In this document: in pieces, positions 25,426 through 34,219 of the stretch
Layout of the letters: the number at the start of each line of letters is the position of its first letter
Numbering within the stretch: the stretch's first letter is position 1
NCBI RefSeq assembly: GCF_014836875.1
Contig: NZ_JACSQC010000002.1
Location: 450,834 to 514,833, forward strand
Source: Arthrobacter pullicola
Lineage (GTDB): Bacteria > Actinomycetota > Actinomycetes > Actinomycetales > Micrococcaceae
Length of the DNA: 64,000 nt
Direction of reading: 5' to 3'
The notes under the pieces: model-generated
The model's database searches: none
Told to the model about the DNA's origin: nothing
The model's input: the letters and a program-made list of their open reading frames with translations, nothing else
Translations under genes and position numbers: made by a program

Positions 25426-27054
25426 CTACACCGCGGCTGGAAGCGACTGCAGCTGGCGCAGCAGCACGGCTACGTGCAGCGAGGTCCGGGATTCCGGATC
25501 GTTCAGGGATACCCCCAGCTTCGCTTCCAACTTGTCCAGCCGGGCGTAGAGCGTAGGGCGGCTGAGGTAGCCACTGCGGGCCAGCTCCGTTTTATTGCCG
25601 CCGCACTCCAGGAACCGCTGCAGCAGCACCAGGTCCTCCTCCGCACCCTCCTCCAGGATCCCGCGCAGTTCCGCTGCAGCGAAGGACACCGCACGGGAGT
25701 CCTCGCGCAGCAGGGCCAGCAGACCGCGCAGCCGCACATCGGTGGAGCGGAAGTACCGCTTCCCGCTGCCGGGCATGGTGCCGGCGGTCTGCGCCACGTG
25801 GGCCGCTTCATCCAATCCGGCGGCGGCATCGGCCAGCGCAGACCGGGCGCGGCCCACCCCCGCCGTCCACAGCAGCGGTTCCGCGGCGGCTGCGGAACGC
25901 CCAGCCAGGTCTCCGCACAGACGTTCCAGCACACTGTCTTCCAGCATCCGCGCGGGCAGGGCCAGCAGTACCGCCACCTGTCCGGTCTGCAGTGCTGCTG
26001 CCAGGGCGGAGTTCCGGGTGGAGGCCAGCACACCATCGAGCAGTTCCAGCAGGGCCCGTTCCTTGCGCTGCATCGACATCGGATCCTTGCCGCTGCCGGC
26101 ATCCAGCTGCAGGACCAGCGGCAGATAGGCCGGTGAAGGAGGCAGCCCCAGCGCAGCCGCACGGGTCATCACTTCATCCTCCTCCGGCCCCCGGGGCGAG
26201 CGCAGTTCATGGATCAGCCCCGCTTTGGCCTGCTGGGCCAGGCCTGCCTGGTCCCGCTCGGCGAGCCGGTTGATGGACAGGGCCTGGCCTGCCCGTTCGA
26301 GCACCATTGAGGCCTCGGCCGCGGCTTCCGGGGAGGCCGAGGCCTGGGGAACCACCAGCCTTCCCCAGTGCTGGCTGCCCAGGCCCACCGGGGTCTGCAG
26401 CCAGCCCCCGGCCCCCGTCCGGGCCGTTTCCCCGCTGCGGTGCACGGCGCGGGAGCGGCCCTGCCAGTCCTGCAGGAGCTCCTGCGGCGGAACGTTCCCG
26501 GGAGCGAACGCGACCACCAGATGGGAGCTGTCCTCCAGCACCACCGGGGACCCGAGCAGCTGCCCGGCACGGTCAACAATTTCCTGCACTCCGGCGCTTT
26601 GCAGGCTGAGCATCGTAAACACCTCGTGGACTTCCCGCGCCTTCTCCACCTGTTCCAGTTGCCGCGCGACGATGCGCCGGTGCACCACTTCGGTGACTTC
26701 CACGAACCGGATCCGGCGGTGCAGCCGGACCACGGGCAGGTCCGTATGCGCCGCGGCTGCAGCCAGGGCTGCCGCGTCCGCCGGACGGCCGGCAAGGATT
26801 TCCACGATGACCCCCGCCGCTCCTGCAGCCTGCAGCCCGGCCAGATAGTCACGCGCTTCCGCCGCCGAACTACCAAACGCCAGCCCGGTGGTCAGAACCA
26901 GTTCCCCGCCCTCCAGCAGGTCCGCCAGGCTCGCCAGCTCGGCAACGTGCACCCAGCGCACGGGGGCGCCCAGAAACTCTTGTCCCGACAGCACCTCCGG
27001 AGCTCCGGCACGCACGACGTCGAGCTCCAGCACGTCCTCCAAGGTCAGACTCAT
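25426..27054 (-). CDS. PucR-family transcriptional regulator
   Basis: A 542-residue regulator with the PucR N-terminal ligand domain (LTLEDVLELDVVRAG ... WVHVAELASLADLLEGGELVLTTG, in separate segments), a central GAF-like/GGDEF-remnant region and the C-terminal PucR-type HTH (FLECGGNKTELARSGYLSRPTLYARLDKL, over two helices). It is convergent with the FAD oxidase (4-bp gap) and divergent from the semialdehyde dehydrogenase, whose promoter region it shares, so the latter is its most likely target. PucR proteins activate purine, GABA or amine catabolism in response to a metabolite. Confidence 0.92.
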   Translation of the reverse strand: MSLTLEDVLELDVVRAGAPEVLSGQEFLGAPVRWVHVAELASLADLLEGGELVLTTGLAFGSSAAEARDYLAGLQAAGAAGVIVEILAGRPADAAALAAAAAHTDLPVVRLHRRIRFVEVTEVVHRRIVARQLEQVEKAREVHEVFTMLSLQSAGVQEIVDRAGQLLGSPVVLEDSSHLVVAFAPGNVPPQELLQDWQGRSRAVHRSGETARTGAGGWLQTPVGLGSQHWGRLVVPQASASPEAAAEASMVLERAGQALSINRLAERDQAGLAQQAKAGLIHELRSPRGPEEDEVMTRAAALGLPPSPAYLPLVLQLDAGSGKDPMSMQRKERALLELLDGVLASTRNSALAAALQTGQVAVLLALPARMLEDSVLERLCGDLAGRSAAAAEPLLWTAGVGRARSALADAAAGLDEAAHVAQTAGTMPGSGKRYFRSTDVRLRGLLALLREDSRAVSFAAAELRGILEEGAEEDLVLLQRFLECGGNKTELARSGYLSRPTLYARLDKLEAKLGVSLNDPESRTSLHVAVLLRQLQSLPAAV

Positions 27055-27201
27055 GCCGCGAGTCTAGGTGCTCTTCCCCTACCCGTCCTTACAAAGCGTA
27101 AAGATCCATCAATATTTCCTGACAGGTTGGCAATGTCCGTGGTGTCACACCCTTGGGCAGGATGGAGCCAGACCCGCGAAACCCACACCTTAGGAGCCCC
27201 C

Positions 27202-28692
27202 GTGCAGACCACGAAGCACTGGATCAACGGCGCTTTCACCGCCCCGTCCGACACCCGCCTGGCCGACGTCACCAACCCTGCCACCGGCAAGGTCACCTCA
27301 CAGGTAGCGCTGGCCTCCGCCGAGACAGTGAATGACGCCGTCGCCGCTGCCGCCGCTGCCTTCCCGGGCTGGCGGGACACCTCCCTGGCCCGCCGCGTGC
27401 AGATCCTCTTTGCCTTCCGTGAACTGCTGAACGCCCGCAAGCCGGAACTGGCCGCCATCATCACCGCTGAACACGGCAAAGTGCTCGACGACGCGCTCGG
27501 CGAAATCAGCCGCGGCCAGGAAGTCGTGGAGTTCGCCTGCGGCATCCCGCACCTGCTCAAGGGCGGCTACACCGAGAACGCCTCCACGAAGGTGGACGTG
27601 CACTCCCTCCGCCAGCCCGTGGGCCCGGCCGCCATCATCAGCCCGTTCAACTTCCCCGCCATGGTGCCCATGTGGTTCTTCCCGGTCGCTATTGCCGCCG
27701 GCAACACCGTCGTCATCAAGCCGAGCGAAAAAGACCCCACGGCTGTCAACTGGATTGCCGAACTCTGGAAGGAAGCCGGCCTGCCCGACGGCGTCTTCAA
27801 CGTGGTCCACGGCGACAAGGTGGCCGTGGACACCCTGCTGCAGCACCCGGACATCAAGTCCGTGTCCTTTGTGGGTTCCACACCGATCGCGCAGTACGTC
27901 TACCGTGAAGGCACGGCCGCCGGCAAGCGCGTCCAGGCGCTCGGCGGCGCCAAGAACCACATGATCGTCCTGCCCGACGCCGATCTGGACCTGGCCGCCG
28001 ACGCCGCCGTCAATGCCGGCTTCGGTTCCGCCGGCGAGCGCTGCATGGCCATCTCCGCCCTGGTCGCCGTCGAGCCCATCGCCGATGAACTGGTGGCTAA
28101 GATCGCCGAACGCACCCGCACCCTGCGCATCGGTGACGGCCTGCGCGGCACCGACATGGGCCCCCTGGTCACGGCCGCCCACCGCGACAAGGTGGCCGGC
28201 TACATCGAGGCCGGCGAAGCAGCGGGTGCCACCGTGGTCCTGGATGGGCGGCAGGTGGAGGCCGATGCCGAGGGTGAAGGCTTCTTCCTCGGCCCTACCC
28301 TCTTCGACAACGTCACTCCGGAAATGTCCATTTACACCGATGAGATCTTTGGCCCCGTCCTCTCCGTGGTCCGCGCTGAAAGCTATGACGAGGCGCTGGG
28401 GCTGATCAACGCGAACCAGTACGGCAACGGCACCGCAATCTTCACGAACGACGGCGGCGCCGCCCGCCGCTTCGAGAACGAGGTGGAGGTCGGTATGGTC
28501 GGAATCAACGTACCGATTCCCGTCCCGATGGCCTACTACTCCTTCGGCGGCTGGAAGAACTCGCTCTTCGGCGACTCGCACGCCCACGGCACCGAAGGCG
28601 TCCACTTCTTCACCCGTGGCAAAGTGGTCACCAGCCGCTGGCTCGACCCGAGCCACGGCGGCCTGAACCTCGGCTTCCCGCAGAACGCCTAG
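27202..28692 (+). CDS. mmsA: CoA-acylating methylmalonate/malonate-semialdehyde dehydrogenase
   Basis: A 496-residue aldehyde dehydrogenase. The catalytic Cys281 sits in SAGERCMAIS, the pattern specific to MmsA, which converts malonate or methylmalonate semialdehyde to acetyl- or propionyl-CoA with release of CO2. Further family blocks are ISPFNFPAMVPMWFFP, SVSFVGSTPIAQYVY and YYSFGGWKNSLFGD. GTG 27202 was chosen because GGAG precedes it by seven bases; a longer frame overlaps the divergent PucR gene. The next gene is an omega-aminotransferase, so the pair may degrade beta-alanine or a similar amino acid: amine to semialdehyde to acetyl-CoA. Confidence 0.93.
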   Translation: MQTTKHWINGAFTAPSDTRLADVTNPATGKVTSQVALASAETVNDAVAAAAAAFPGWRDTSLARRVQILFAFRELLNARKPELAAIITAEHGKVLDDALGEISRGQEVVEFACGIPHLLKGGYTENASTKVDVHSLRQPVGPAAIISPFNFPAMVPMWFFPVAIAAGNTVVIKPSEKDPTAVNWIAELWKEAGLPDGVFNVVHGDKVAVDTLLQHPDIKSVSFVGSTPIAQYVYREGTAAGKRVQALGGAKNHMIVLPDADLDLAADAAVNAGFGSAGERCMAISALVAVEPIADELVAKIAERTRTLRIGDGLRGTDMGPLVTAAHRDKVAGYIEAGEAAGATVVLDGRQVEADAEGEGFFLGPTLFDNVTPEMSIYTDEIFGPVLSVVRAESYDEALGLINANQYGNGTAIFTNDGGAARRFENEVEVGMVGINVPIPVPMAYYSFGGWKNSLFGDSHAHGTEGVHFFTRGKVVTSRWLDPSHGGLNLGFPQNA

Positions 28693-28713
28693 GACACGAA
28701 GGAGTATCCGCAG

Positions 28714-30087
28714 ATGAGCACCGCTACCGAATCGGCTGTAACGGAAGAGGAACTGGCCGCCGGGCGCCGGGCCTACGACCTGGACCGCAGGCACGTTTTC
28801 CACTCCTGGTCAGCACAGAAGCAGATCAAACCCATGACGGTCACCAAGGCCGAGGGGTCCTATGTCTGGGACGGAGACGGCAACCGGCTGCTGGACTTCT
28901 CCTCCCAGCTGGTCAACACAAACATCGGCCACCAGCACCCCAAGGTGGTTGCGGCGATCCAGGAGCAGGCCGGAAAGCTGTGCACCATTGCTCCGCAGTA
29001 TGTGAATGACGCCCGTTCGGAGGCGGCCCGGCTGGTCTCCGAGCTGACGCCGGGGAACCTGGACACCGTCTTCTTCACCAACGGCGGCGCCGACGCAATT
29101 GAGCACGCCATCCGGATGGCACGCCTGCACACCGGACGGTACAAGGTCCTCTCGGCCTACCGTTCCTACCACGGCGGCACTGCCCTGGCCATCAACGTCA
29201 CCGGGGATCCCCGCCGCCTGGCCAATGATTACGGCAACGCCGGCACCGTGCACTTCCACGCGCCGTTCCTGTACCGCACCCAGTTCCACTCCACCACGGA
29301 GGACGAGGAGTGCCAGCGGGCGCTGGAGCACCTCGAGCAGTTGATCCTGCTCGAGGGCCCCGCCGCGTTTGCCGCCGTCGTGCTGGAATCCATTCCCGGT
29401 ACCGCCGGGATCATGGTGCCACCTCCCGGCTACCTGGCCGGTGTCCGGGAGCTGACCCGTAAATACGGCATCATGTTCATCGCCGACGAGGTCATGGCCG
29501 GTTTTGGGCGGTCCGGCAAGTGGTTCGCGATCGAGCACGCCGAGGGGGTTGAACCCGATCTGATCACCTTCGCCAAGGGCGTCAACTCGGGCTATGTGCC
29601 GCTGGGCGGAGTCGCGATCTCAGACGAAATCGCCGCAACGTTCGCCGACACCGCCTACCCGGGCGGCCTGACCTACTCCGGTCATCCGCTGGCCTGCGCC
29701 GCTGCGGTGGCGACCATCGGCGCCATGCGGGACGAAGGCATGGTGGAAAACGCTGCCTTTCTGGGGTCAGACGTTTTTGGCCCGGGACTCGCCGCACTGG
29801 CGGAGCGGCACCCGAGCGTCGGCGAGGTCCGCGGGACCGGTGCTTTCTGGGCCATCGAGCTGGTAAAGAACCGGGACACACGGGAACCTCTGGCGCCCTA
29901 CGGCGGTTCCAGCCCGGCCATGAACGAGCTGATTGCGGCCTGCAAGGAACGCGGCCTGCTGCCGTTCGCCAACTTCAACCGCATCCATGTGGTCCCGCCG
30001 CTGAACGTCAGCGAAGAGGAAGCGCGGACCGGGCTTGGCATCCTGGACGAGGTCCTGGGCCTAGCGGACAGCCACACCGAGGCGTAG
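28714..30087 (+). CDS. Class III omega-aminotransferase (beta-alanine/GABA type)
   Basis: A 457-residue fold-type I aminotransferase with PLP Lys about 288 in TFAKGVNSGYVPLG, the MFIADEVMAGFGRSG strand holding the pyridine-binding Asp, and FFTNGGADAIEHAIRMA. Its place 21 bp after mmsA suggests that it produces the semialdehyde which MmsA consumes, e.g. from beta-alanine or 3-aminoisobutyrate. GABA is possible but there is no succinate-semialdehyde dehydrogenase in the window. It ends the operon: a strong hairpin follows. It is only moderately similar to the other aminotransferase at 22610, so the two are unlikely to be recent copies. Confidence 0.88.
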   Translation: MSTATESAVTEEELAAGRRAYDLDRRHVFHSWSAQKQIKPMTVTKAEGSYVWDGDGNRLLDFSSQLVNTNIGHQHPKVVAAIQEQAGKLCTIAPQYVNDARSEAARLVSELTPGNLDTVFFTNGGADAIEHAIRMARLHTGRYKVLSAYRSYHGGTALAINVTGDPRRLANDYGNAGTVHFHAPFLYRTQFHSTTEDEECQRALEHLEQLILLEGPAAFAAVVLESIPGTAGIMVPPPGYLAGVRELTRKYGIMFIADEVMAGFGRSGKWFAIEHAEGVEPDLITFAKGVNSGYVPLGGVAISDEIAATFADTAYPGGLTYSGHPLACAAAVATIGAMRDEGMVENAAFLGSDVFGPGLAALAERHPSVGEVRGTGAFWAIELVKNRDTREPLAPYGGSSPAMNELIAACKERGLLPFANFNRIHVVPPLNVSEEEARTGLGILDEVLGLADSHTEA

Positions 30088-30118
30088 GCCGCGCCCGGCG
30101 GCTGCCCTGAATCCGACT

Positions 30119-30156
30119 GCCCGCTTCCCGGGAATCGTCCCGGGAAGCGGGCGTTT
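30119..30156 (+). terminator. Intrinsic terminator after mmsA-aminotransferase operon
   Basis: A perfect 15-bp stem (GCCCGCTTCCCGGGA and reverse complement, loop ATCG) followed by GTTTT, 31 bp after the aminotransferase stop. Confidence 0.88.
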
Positions 30157-30242
30157 TCCGTGTGCACCGGTACAAGGAGGCAGCCGCTTCCACCCACTTG
30201 TATTTCCCGGATGTAAACATTCCGGCAGCTTTGAAAGCACCG

Positions 30243-30303
30243 TTGACAAGGTCACCGGCCTCCCGTTTTATGGGAGCAGTCTGACCGTATGAATGCCATT
30301 CAT
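30243..30303 (+). promoter_or_regulatory. Promoter and palindromic operator upstream of amidohydrolase
   Basis: In a 300-bp gene-free space, TTGACA (30243-30248) and TTTTAT (30266-30271) are spaced by 17 bases. Just downstream is the 15-bp palindrome ATGAATG-C-CATTCAT (30289-30303), which would sit close to the start point and act as an operator. The region is AT-rich compared with its flanks. The rest of 30088-30388 holds only the terminator above. Confidence 0.6.
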
Positions 30304-30388
30304 TATTTGCGCACGTTTGTGTGTCATGTACCCATATGGTCCGGAAAGCGCTGGGTAATCCGGAAAAGACCCCAACAGGAAGGTGCCC

Positions 30389-32173
30389 GTGCCACACGCA
30401 GAATGGGTTTTCCATTCCGGAGCTGTCTTCGACGGCCGCCGGCTGGTCCGCGGGGCCAGCGCCGTGGCAGTCTCCGGCGGCCGGGTGTCGGCTGTCGGCA
30501 GCGATTCTGAGCTCCGGGCCCTGGCCGGCCCCGCCACGCAGACCGTCGACCTGGCCGGCCGGCTCATCTCCCCCGGCTTCACCGACGCCCACGTCCACGC
30601 CGCCTACGCCGGTGTGGAACGCCTGGGCTGCGACCTGGCGGAGCTCAGCGGCGCCCAGTCCTGCCTGGACCGGATCGCCGAATACGCGGCCCTTACTCCG
30701 GCTCCGGGGAACGACGCCGGCTGGGTCACCGGAGGCGGCTGGTACAAAGGCGACTTTCCCGGCGGCTACCCGGACCGCGCGCTGCTGGACGCCGTCGTCC
30801 CTGACCGCCCCGTGTATCTGATCAACCGCGACCACCACAGCGCCTGGGTGAACTCGCGTGCCCTTGAACTGGCCGGGATTGACGCGTCCACACCGGATCC
30901 GGCGGACGGACGCATTGAACGCGGCTCCGGCGGCCACCCCAGCGGCATTCTGCACGAAGGTGCCATGGACCTGATGACCCGGCTCCTGCCGCCGGTCACG
31001 GCCGAGCTGCTCGAAGCCGGCATCCTGCACGCCCAGGAGCACCTGTTCTCCGTTGGGGTCACCGGCTGGCAGGAAGCCATCCTCGGCAGTTACGGCGGCT
31101 ACCCGGATGCATCCGCCGCCTACCGTTCACTGAGCAGGTCCGGAAAACTGAAGGCCCGGGCTGCCGGCGCGTTGTGGGTTCCGCGGGACACAACAGTGGA
31201 TTCGGTCCCGGATCTGGTGGAGTCCTTCCGGAACCGCCGGGCTGAGAATGTTGCTGCCGGGTTCAGTACGCGCAGTGCCAAGATCATGGTCGACGGCGTT
31301 CCCGAGAACCTCACCGCAGCCATGCTGGACCCCTACCTGAAACCCTGCGCCTGCGCCGGACCGGAGTCCGCCGGTGAGCGCGGGCTGCTTTACCTGCCGC
31401 CCGAGGTGCTGCAGGCCGCTGCGGTGGCGCTGGACGCCGCCGGATTCGACCTGCATCTGCACGTGATCGGTGACAGGGCCGTCCGGACCGGGCTCGATGC
31501 GATCGCCGCGGCACGGGCAGCAAACCCGGGATTCGCCGGCCGGGAACATCCGGATCGACAGCATGCGGGAAGACACCAGATGGACAAACGACACCATATG
31601 GACAGACGACACCATATGGCGCACCTGCAGATCATCCATCCCGGCGACGTCGCGCGCTTTGCAGCACTGGAGGTCACAGTGAATGCGCAGGCGCTCTGGG
31701 CCTGCAATGACGACCAGATGAGGGATCTGACCGTTCCACTGCTCGGTGCCGAACGCGCTGCCTGGCAATATCCTTTCGCTGATCTGGAGGCCGCCGGAGC
31801 CAGCCTTGCAATGGGCTCCGACTGGCCGGTTTCCAGCCCCGATCCCTGGCAGGCCATCCATGTGGCGGTCAACCGCGCGCATCCGGATCATCCCGGCGCT
31901 CCGGCGCTGCAGCCGGAACAGGCCCTGACTCTGCAAAGTGCCCTGGCCGCCTATACCGGCGGTTCGGCCTGGCTGAACCGGTCAGCAGGGGGTTCCTTGG
32001 TCTCCGGCGCACCGGCGGATCTGGCTGTGCACTCGGCCAACCCGTTCGGACTTCCCGCCCCGGGTTTGTCCGCAGTCCGCGTGGACCTGGCGATGGTCGC
32101 GGGGGAACCCGTTTTTGTCCGGGATGGCGCTGCCGGCGGGACTCCCGCCCGGCTGCAGAGGACCAGCGCATGA
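30389..32173 (+). CDS. Amidohydrolase family protein (YtcJ/Amidohydro_3 type)
   Basis: A 594-residue metal-dependent hydrolase. The first metal motif is DAHVH (PGFTDAHVHAAYAG), the late block DLHLHVIGDRAV and the final MGSDWPVSSPDPW contain the His and Asp ligands expected for the YtcJ branch, which hydrolyses amide bonds of formimino-, aryl- or N-substituted compounds. Before the LQIIHP segment there is a His/Arg/Asp-rich insertion (HQMDKRHHMDRRHHMAH) caused by a DNA tandem repeat. GTG 30389 follows GGAAGG. A cupin, an aldehyde dehydrogenase and a carbon-nitrogen hydrolase follow on the same strand. The substrate is probably an N-acyl or N-carbamoyl amine, by context only. Confidence 0.82.
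   Translation: MPHAEWVFHSGAVFDGRRLVRGASAVAVSGGRVSAVGSDSELRALAGPATQTVDLAGRLISPGFTDAHVHAAYAGVERLGCDLAELSGAQSCLDRIAEYAALTPAPGNDAGWVTGGGWYKGDFPGGYPDRALLDAVVPDRPVYLINRDHHSAWVNSRALELAGIDASTPDPADGRIERGSGGHPSGILHEGAMDLMTRLLPPVTAELLEAGILHAQEHLFSVGVTGWQEAILGSYGGYPDASAAYRSLSRSGKLKARAAGALWVPRDTTVDSVPDLVESFRNRRAENVAAGFSTRSAKIMVDGVPENLTAAMLDPYLKPCACAGPESAGERGLLYLPPEVLQAAAVALDAAGFDLHLHVIGDRAVRTGLDAIAAARAANPGFAGREHPDRQHAGRHQMDKRHHMDRRHHMAHLQIIHPGDVARFAALEVTVNAQALWACNDDQMRDLTVPLLGAERAAWQYPFADLEAAGASLAMGSDWPVSSPDPWQAIHVAVNRAHPDHPGAPALQPEQALTLQSALAAYTGGSAWLNRSAGGSLVSGAPADLAVHSANPFGLPAPGLSAVRVDLAMVAGEPVFVRDGAAGGTPARLQRTSA
31580..31615 (+). repeat. Two 18-bp tandem units inside amidohydrolase
   Basis: ATGGACARACGACACCAT occurs at 31580-31597 and 31598-31615 with one difference, and a degenerate partial copy precedes it (31566-31579). 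It encodes the MDKRHH/MDRRHH insertion. The unit keeps the reading frame. Confidence 0.9.
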
Positions 32174-32248
32174 GGTTCAATTCCTGCCCCTGTTCCCTGC
32201 CAAACCCACCCGTTTCCAGCCCAGCCAACCGAATGGACTTAGCAACAC

Positions 32249-32635
32249 ATGGCTAACACCGTCCCCGCCCCCACCGTCCTTGCAGCCGGCATTCCCCTCC
32301 ACCCGGACAGCCTCGACCTGGCCCACGAGCCGGTGGCTCCCTCCGCCATCGCCGCGGGAACCCCCGCCACCGGTCTCCACGAACTTGGCCTTTTCGGCGG
32401 CGTGGAGCTGGGGGTCTGGGAGATGACCGAGGGCGGGATGTACGACACCGAAGCCGAAGAGGTCTTCCTGGTGCTCTCCGGCACTGCCACCGTGGAGTTC
32501 CTCGACGAGGACGGGTCCGTGACCTCAATCCACGAACTCAGTCCGCATACGCTGATGCGGTTCGCCGCCGGAACCCGCACCCGCTGGACTGCCACCAGCA
32601 CCCTGCGCAAGATCTACCTGACCCTGCCGTCCTAG
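32249..32635 (+). CDS. Cupin-domain protein (EutQ/DUF861-like)
   Basis: A 128-residue single-domain cupin with the pattern GVWEMTEGGMYDTEAEEVFLVLSG (split) and a second half HELSPHTLMRFAAGTRTRW. The metal-binding His residues of classical cupins are largely absent, as in the DUF861 branch that is often found beside amine or aldehyde catabolic enzymes. It lies between the amidohydrolase and the aldehyde dehydrogenase with short gaps on the same strand, so it is probably part of the operon. Role unknown. Confidence 0.82.
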   Translation: MANTVPAPTVLAAGIPLHPDSLDLAHEPVAPSAIAAGTPATGLHELGLFGGVELGVWEMTEGGMYDTEAEEVFLVLSGTATVEFLDEDGSVTSIHELSPHTLMRFAAGTRTRWTATSTLRKIYLTLPS

Positions 32636-32686
32636 GACCGCCTTCACCGCGTTCCCGGAACCCAACGATCCACGGAGTAAGAAACC

Positions 32687-34180
32687 ATGCAGCAGTTCAC
32701 CGAAGGCCACCAGTTCATCAACGGCCGCTACCGGCACGGCAGCGGCGAGGAGGCCCAACGCATCAACCCGGCCACCGGCGCGGCCGCGGAGACCCTGCGC
32801 TACGCTGACGCCTCCGACGTCAACGACGCCGTCGCCGCCGCCAAGCAGGCGTTCGCCGGCTGGTCCAAACGCACCCCCGGCGAACGGTCGGAGGCCCTGC
32901 TGGCGCTGGCCGCCGAACTTGATGCCCGGGCCGGGCTGCTTGCCGAGCTGGAGACTTCCCAGACGGGGAAGTCCATCCGGATGTCCACGGAATTCGATGT
33001 GCCGGGAACCGTGGACAACGCCGCCTTCTTCGCCGGAGCTGCCCGGCAGCTGCACGGCCTGGCAGCGGGCGAATACGGGGCCGGAGGGACCTCCATGGTC
33101 CGGCGGGAACCGATCGGTGTCATCGGCTCGATCTCCCCGTGGAACTACCCGCTGCAGATGGCGGGCTGGAAAATTCTCCCCGCCGTTGCTGCCGGCAACA
33201 CGATTGTGCTCAAGCCCAGCGAACTGACGCCCGGGACGTCCCTGATCTTCGCCGAGGCCGCTGCCGCGGCCGGAATTCCCGACGGCGTGATCAACATTGT
33301 CACCGGCTCCGGGCCCGTAGCCGGTGAGGCGCTGGTGACCCACCCGGATGTGGCCATGACCTCCTTCACCGGATCCACCACCGTCGGCCGCCACATCATG
33401 GCCATGGCAGCCCGCACGGCGAAGCGGGTCCACCTGGAACTCGGCGGCAAGGCCCCGTTTGTTGTCTTTGACGACGCCGATCTCGAGGCTGCGGCGCACG
33501 GCGCCGTCGCCGGATCAATCATCAACGGCGGCCAGGACTGCACAGCTGCGACCAGGGCCTACATCCAGGCACCGCTGTTCGAGCAGTTCACAGCGCGGGT
33601 CGCGGAACTGATGGACGCCGTCGTCGTCGGGGACCCCACCGACCCGGATACGGACCTCGGCTCCCTGATCAGCCACGTGCACCGGGACAAGGTTGCCGGC
33701 TTCGTGAACCGCGCCCGGGACGCCGGTGCGAAGATCCTGGCCGGCGGTGAGGCACCTGACGGTGCGCTGGCCCGTGGTGCGTTCTACCGGCCCACACTGG
33801 TCACCGGCGCGGCCCAGGACTCGGAGATTGTGCAGGACGAGATTTTCGGCCCCGTGCTCACCGCACTGCCCTTCGACACGGACGAGGAAGGCATCGCGCT
33901 GGCCAACGACACGCCTTACGGTCTGGCCGCCTCAGCCTGGACCCGGGACCTCTCCCGTTCCCTGCGCGCCAGCGAAGAAATCGCGGCGGGCTGCGTCTGG
34001 GTCAATGACCACATTCCGATCGTGTCCGAGATGCCCCACGGCGGCTACAAGGCCTCCGGCTTCGGCAAGGACATGTCCATGTACTCCTTCGAGGAATACA
34101 CCAACGTCAAGCACGTGATGATGAGCCGCGATGCTGCCGCCCACAAGGAGTGGCAGGACACGGTTTTCCGGGCCCGGTAA
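32687..34180 (+). CDS. Gamma-aminobutyraldehyde dehydrogenase (PatD-like)
   Basis: A 497-residue NAD(P)-dependent aldehyde dehydrogenase. The catalytic Cys285 is in NGGQDCTAATR, which resembles the GQDCTAA pattern of PatD/YdcW, and the general-base Glu is in HLELGGKAP. ISPWNYPLQMAGWKI and ITSFTG-like MTSFTGSTTVG complete the family pattern. It would convert 4-aminobutyraldehyde, made by the putrescine aminotransferase upstream, into GABA. RBS AGTAAG is modest. Betaine-aldehyde or other omega-amino aldehydes are possible substrates. Confidence 0.87.
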   Translation: MQQFTEGHQFINGRYRHGSGEEAQRINPATGAAAETLRYADASDVNDAVAAAKQAFAGWSKRTPGERSEALLALAAELDARAGLLAELETSQTGKSIRMSTEFDVPGTVDNAAFFAGAARQLHGLAAGEYGAGGTSMVRREPIGVIGSISPWNYPLQMAGWKILPAVAAGNTIVLKPSELTPGTSLIFAEAAAAAGIPDGVINIVTGSGPVAGEALVTHPDVAMTSFTGSTTVGRHIMAMAARTAKRVHLELGGKAPFVVFDDADLEAAAHGAVAGSIINGGQDCTAATRAYIQAPLFEQFTARVAELMDAVVVGDPTDPDTDLGSLISHVHRDKVAGFVNRARDAGAKILAGGEAPDGALARGAFYRPTLVTGAAQDSEIVQDEIFGPVLTALPFDTDEEGIALANDTPYGLAASAWTRDLSRSLRASEEIAAGCVWVNDHIPIVSEMPHGGYKASGFGKDMSMYSFEEYTNVKHVMMSRDAAAHKEWQDTVFRAR

Positions 34181-34219
34181 GCCGGCCTTCCCACCGTCCC
34201 TATCTTCCGGAGGTATCCC

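Noticed and set aside
27298-28803. A 501-codon open frame antisense to mmsA
   Set aside because: Composition artefact; the sense gene has the catalytic Cys motif and a ribosome site.
28714-30087. The two class III aminotransferases as a recent duplication
   Set aside because: Key segments differ widely (e.g. around the PLP Lys and N-terminus), so they are distinct subfamilies.
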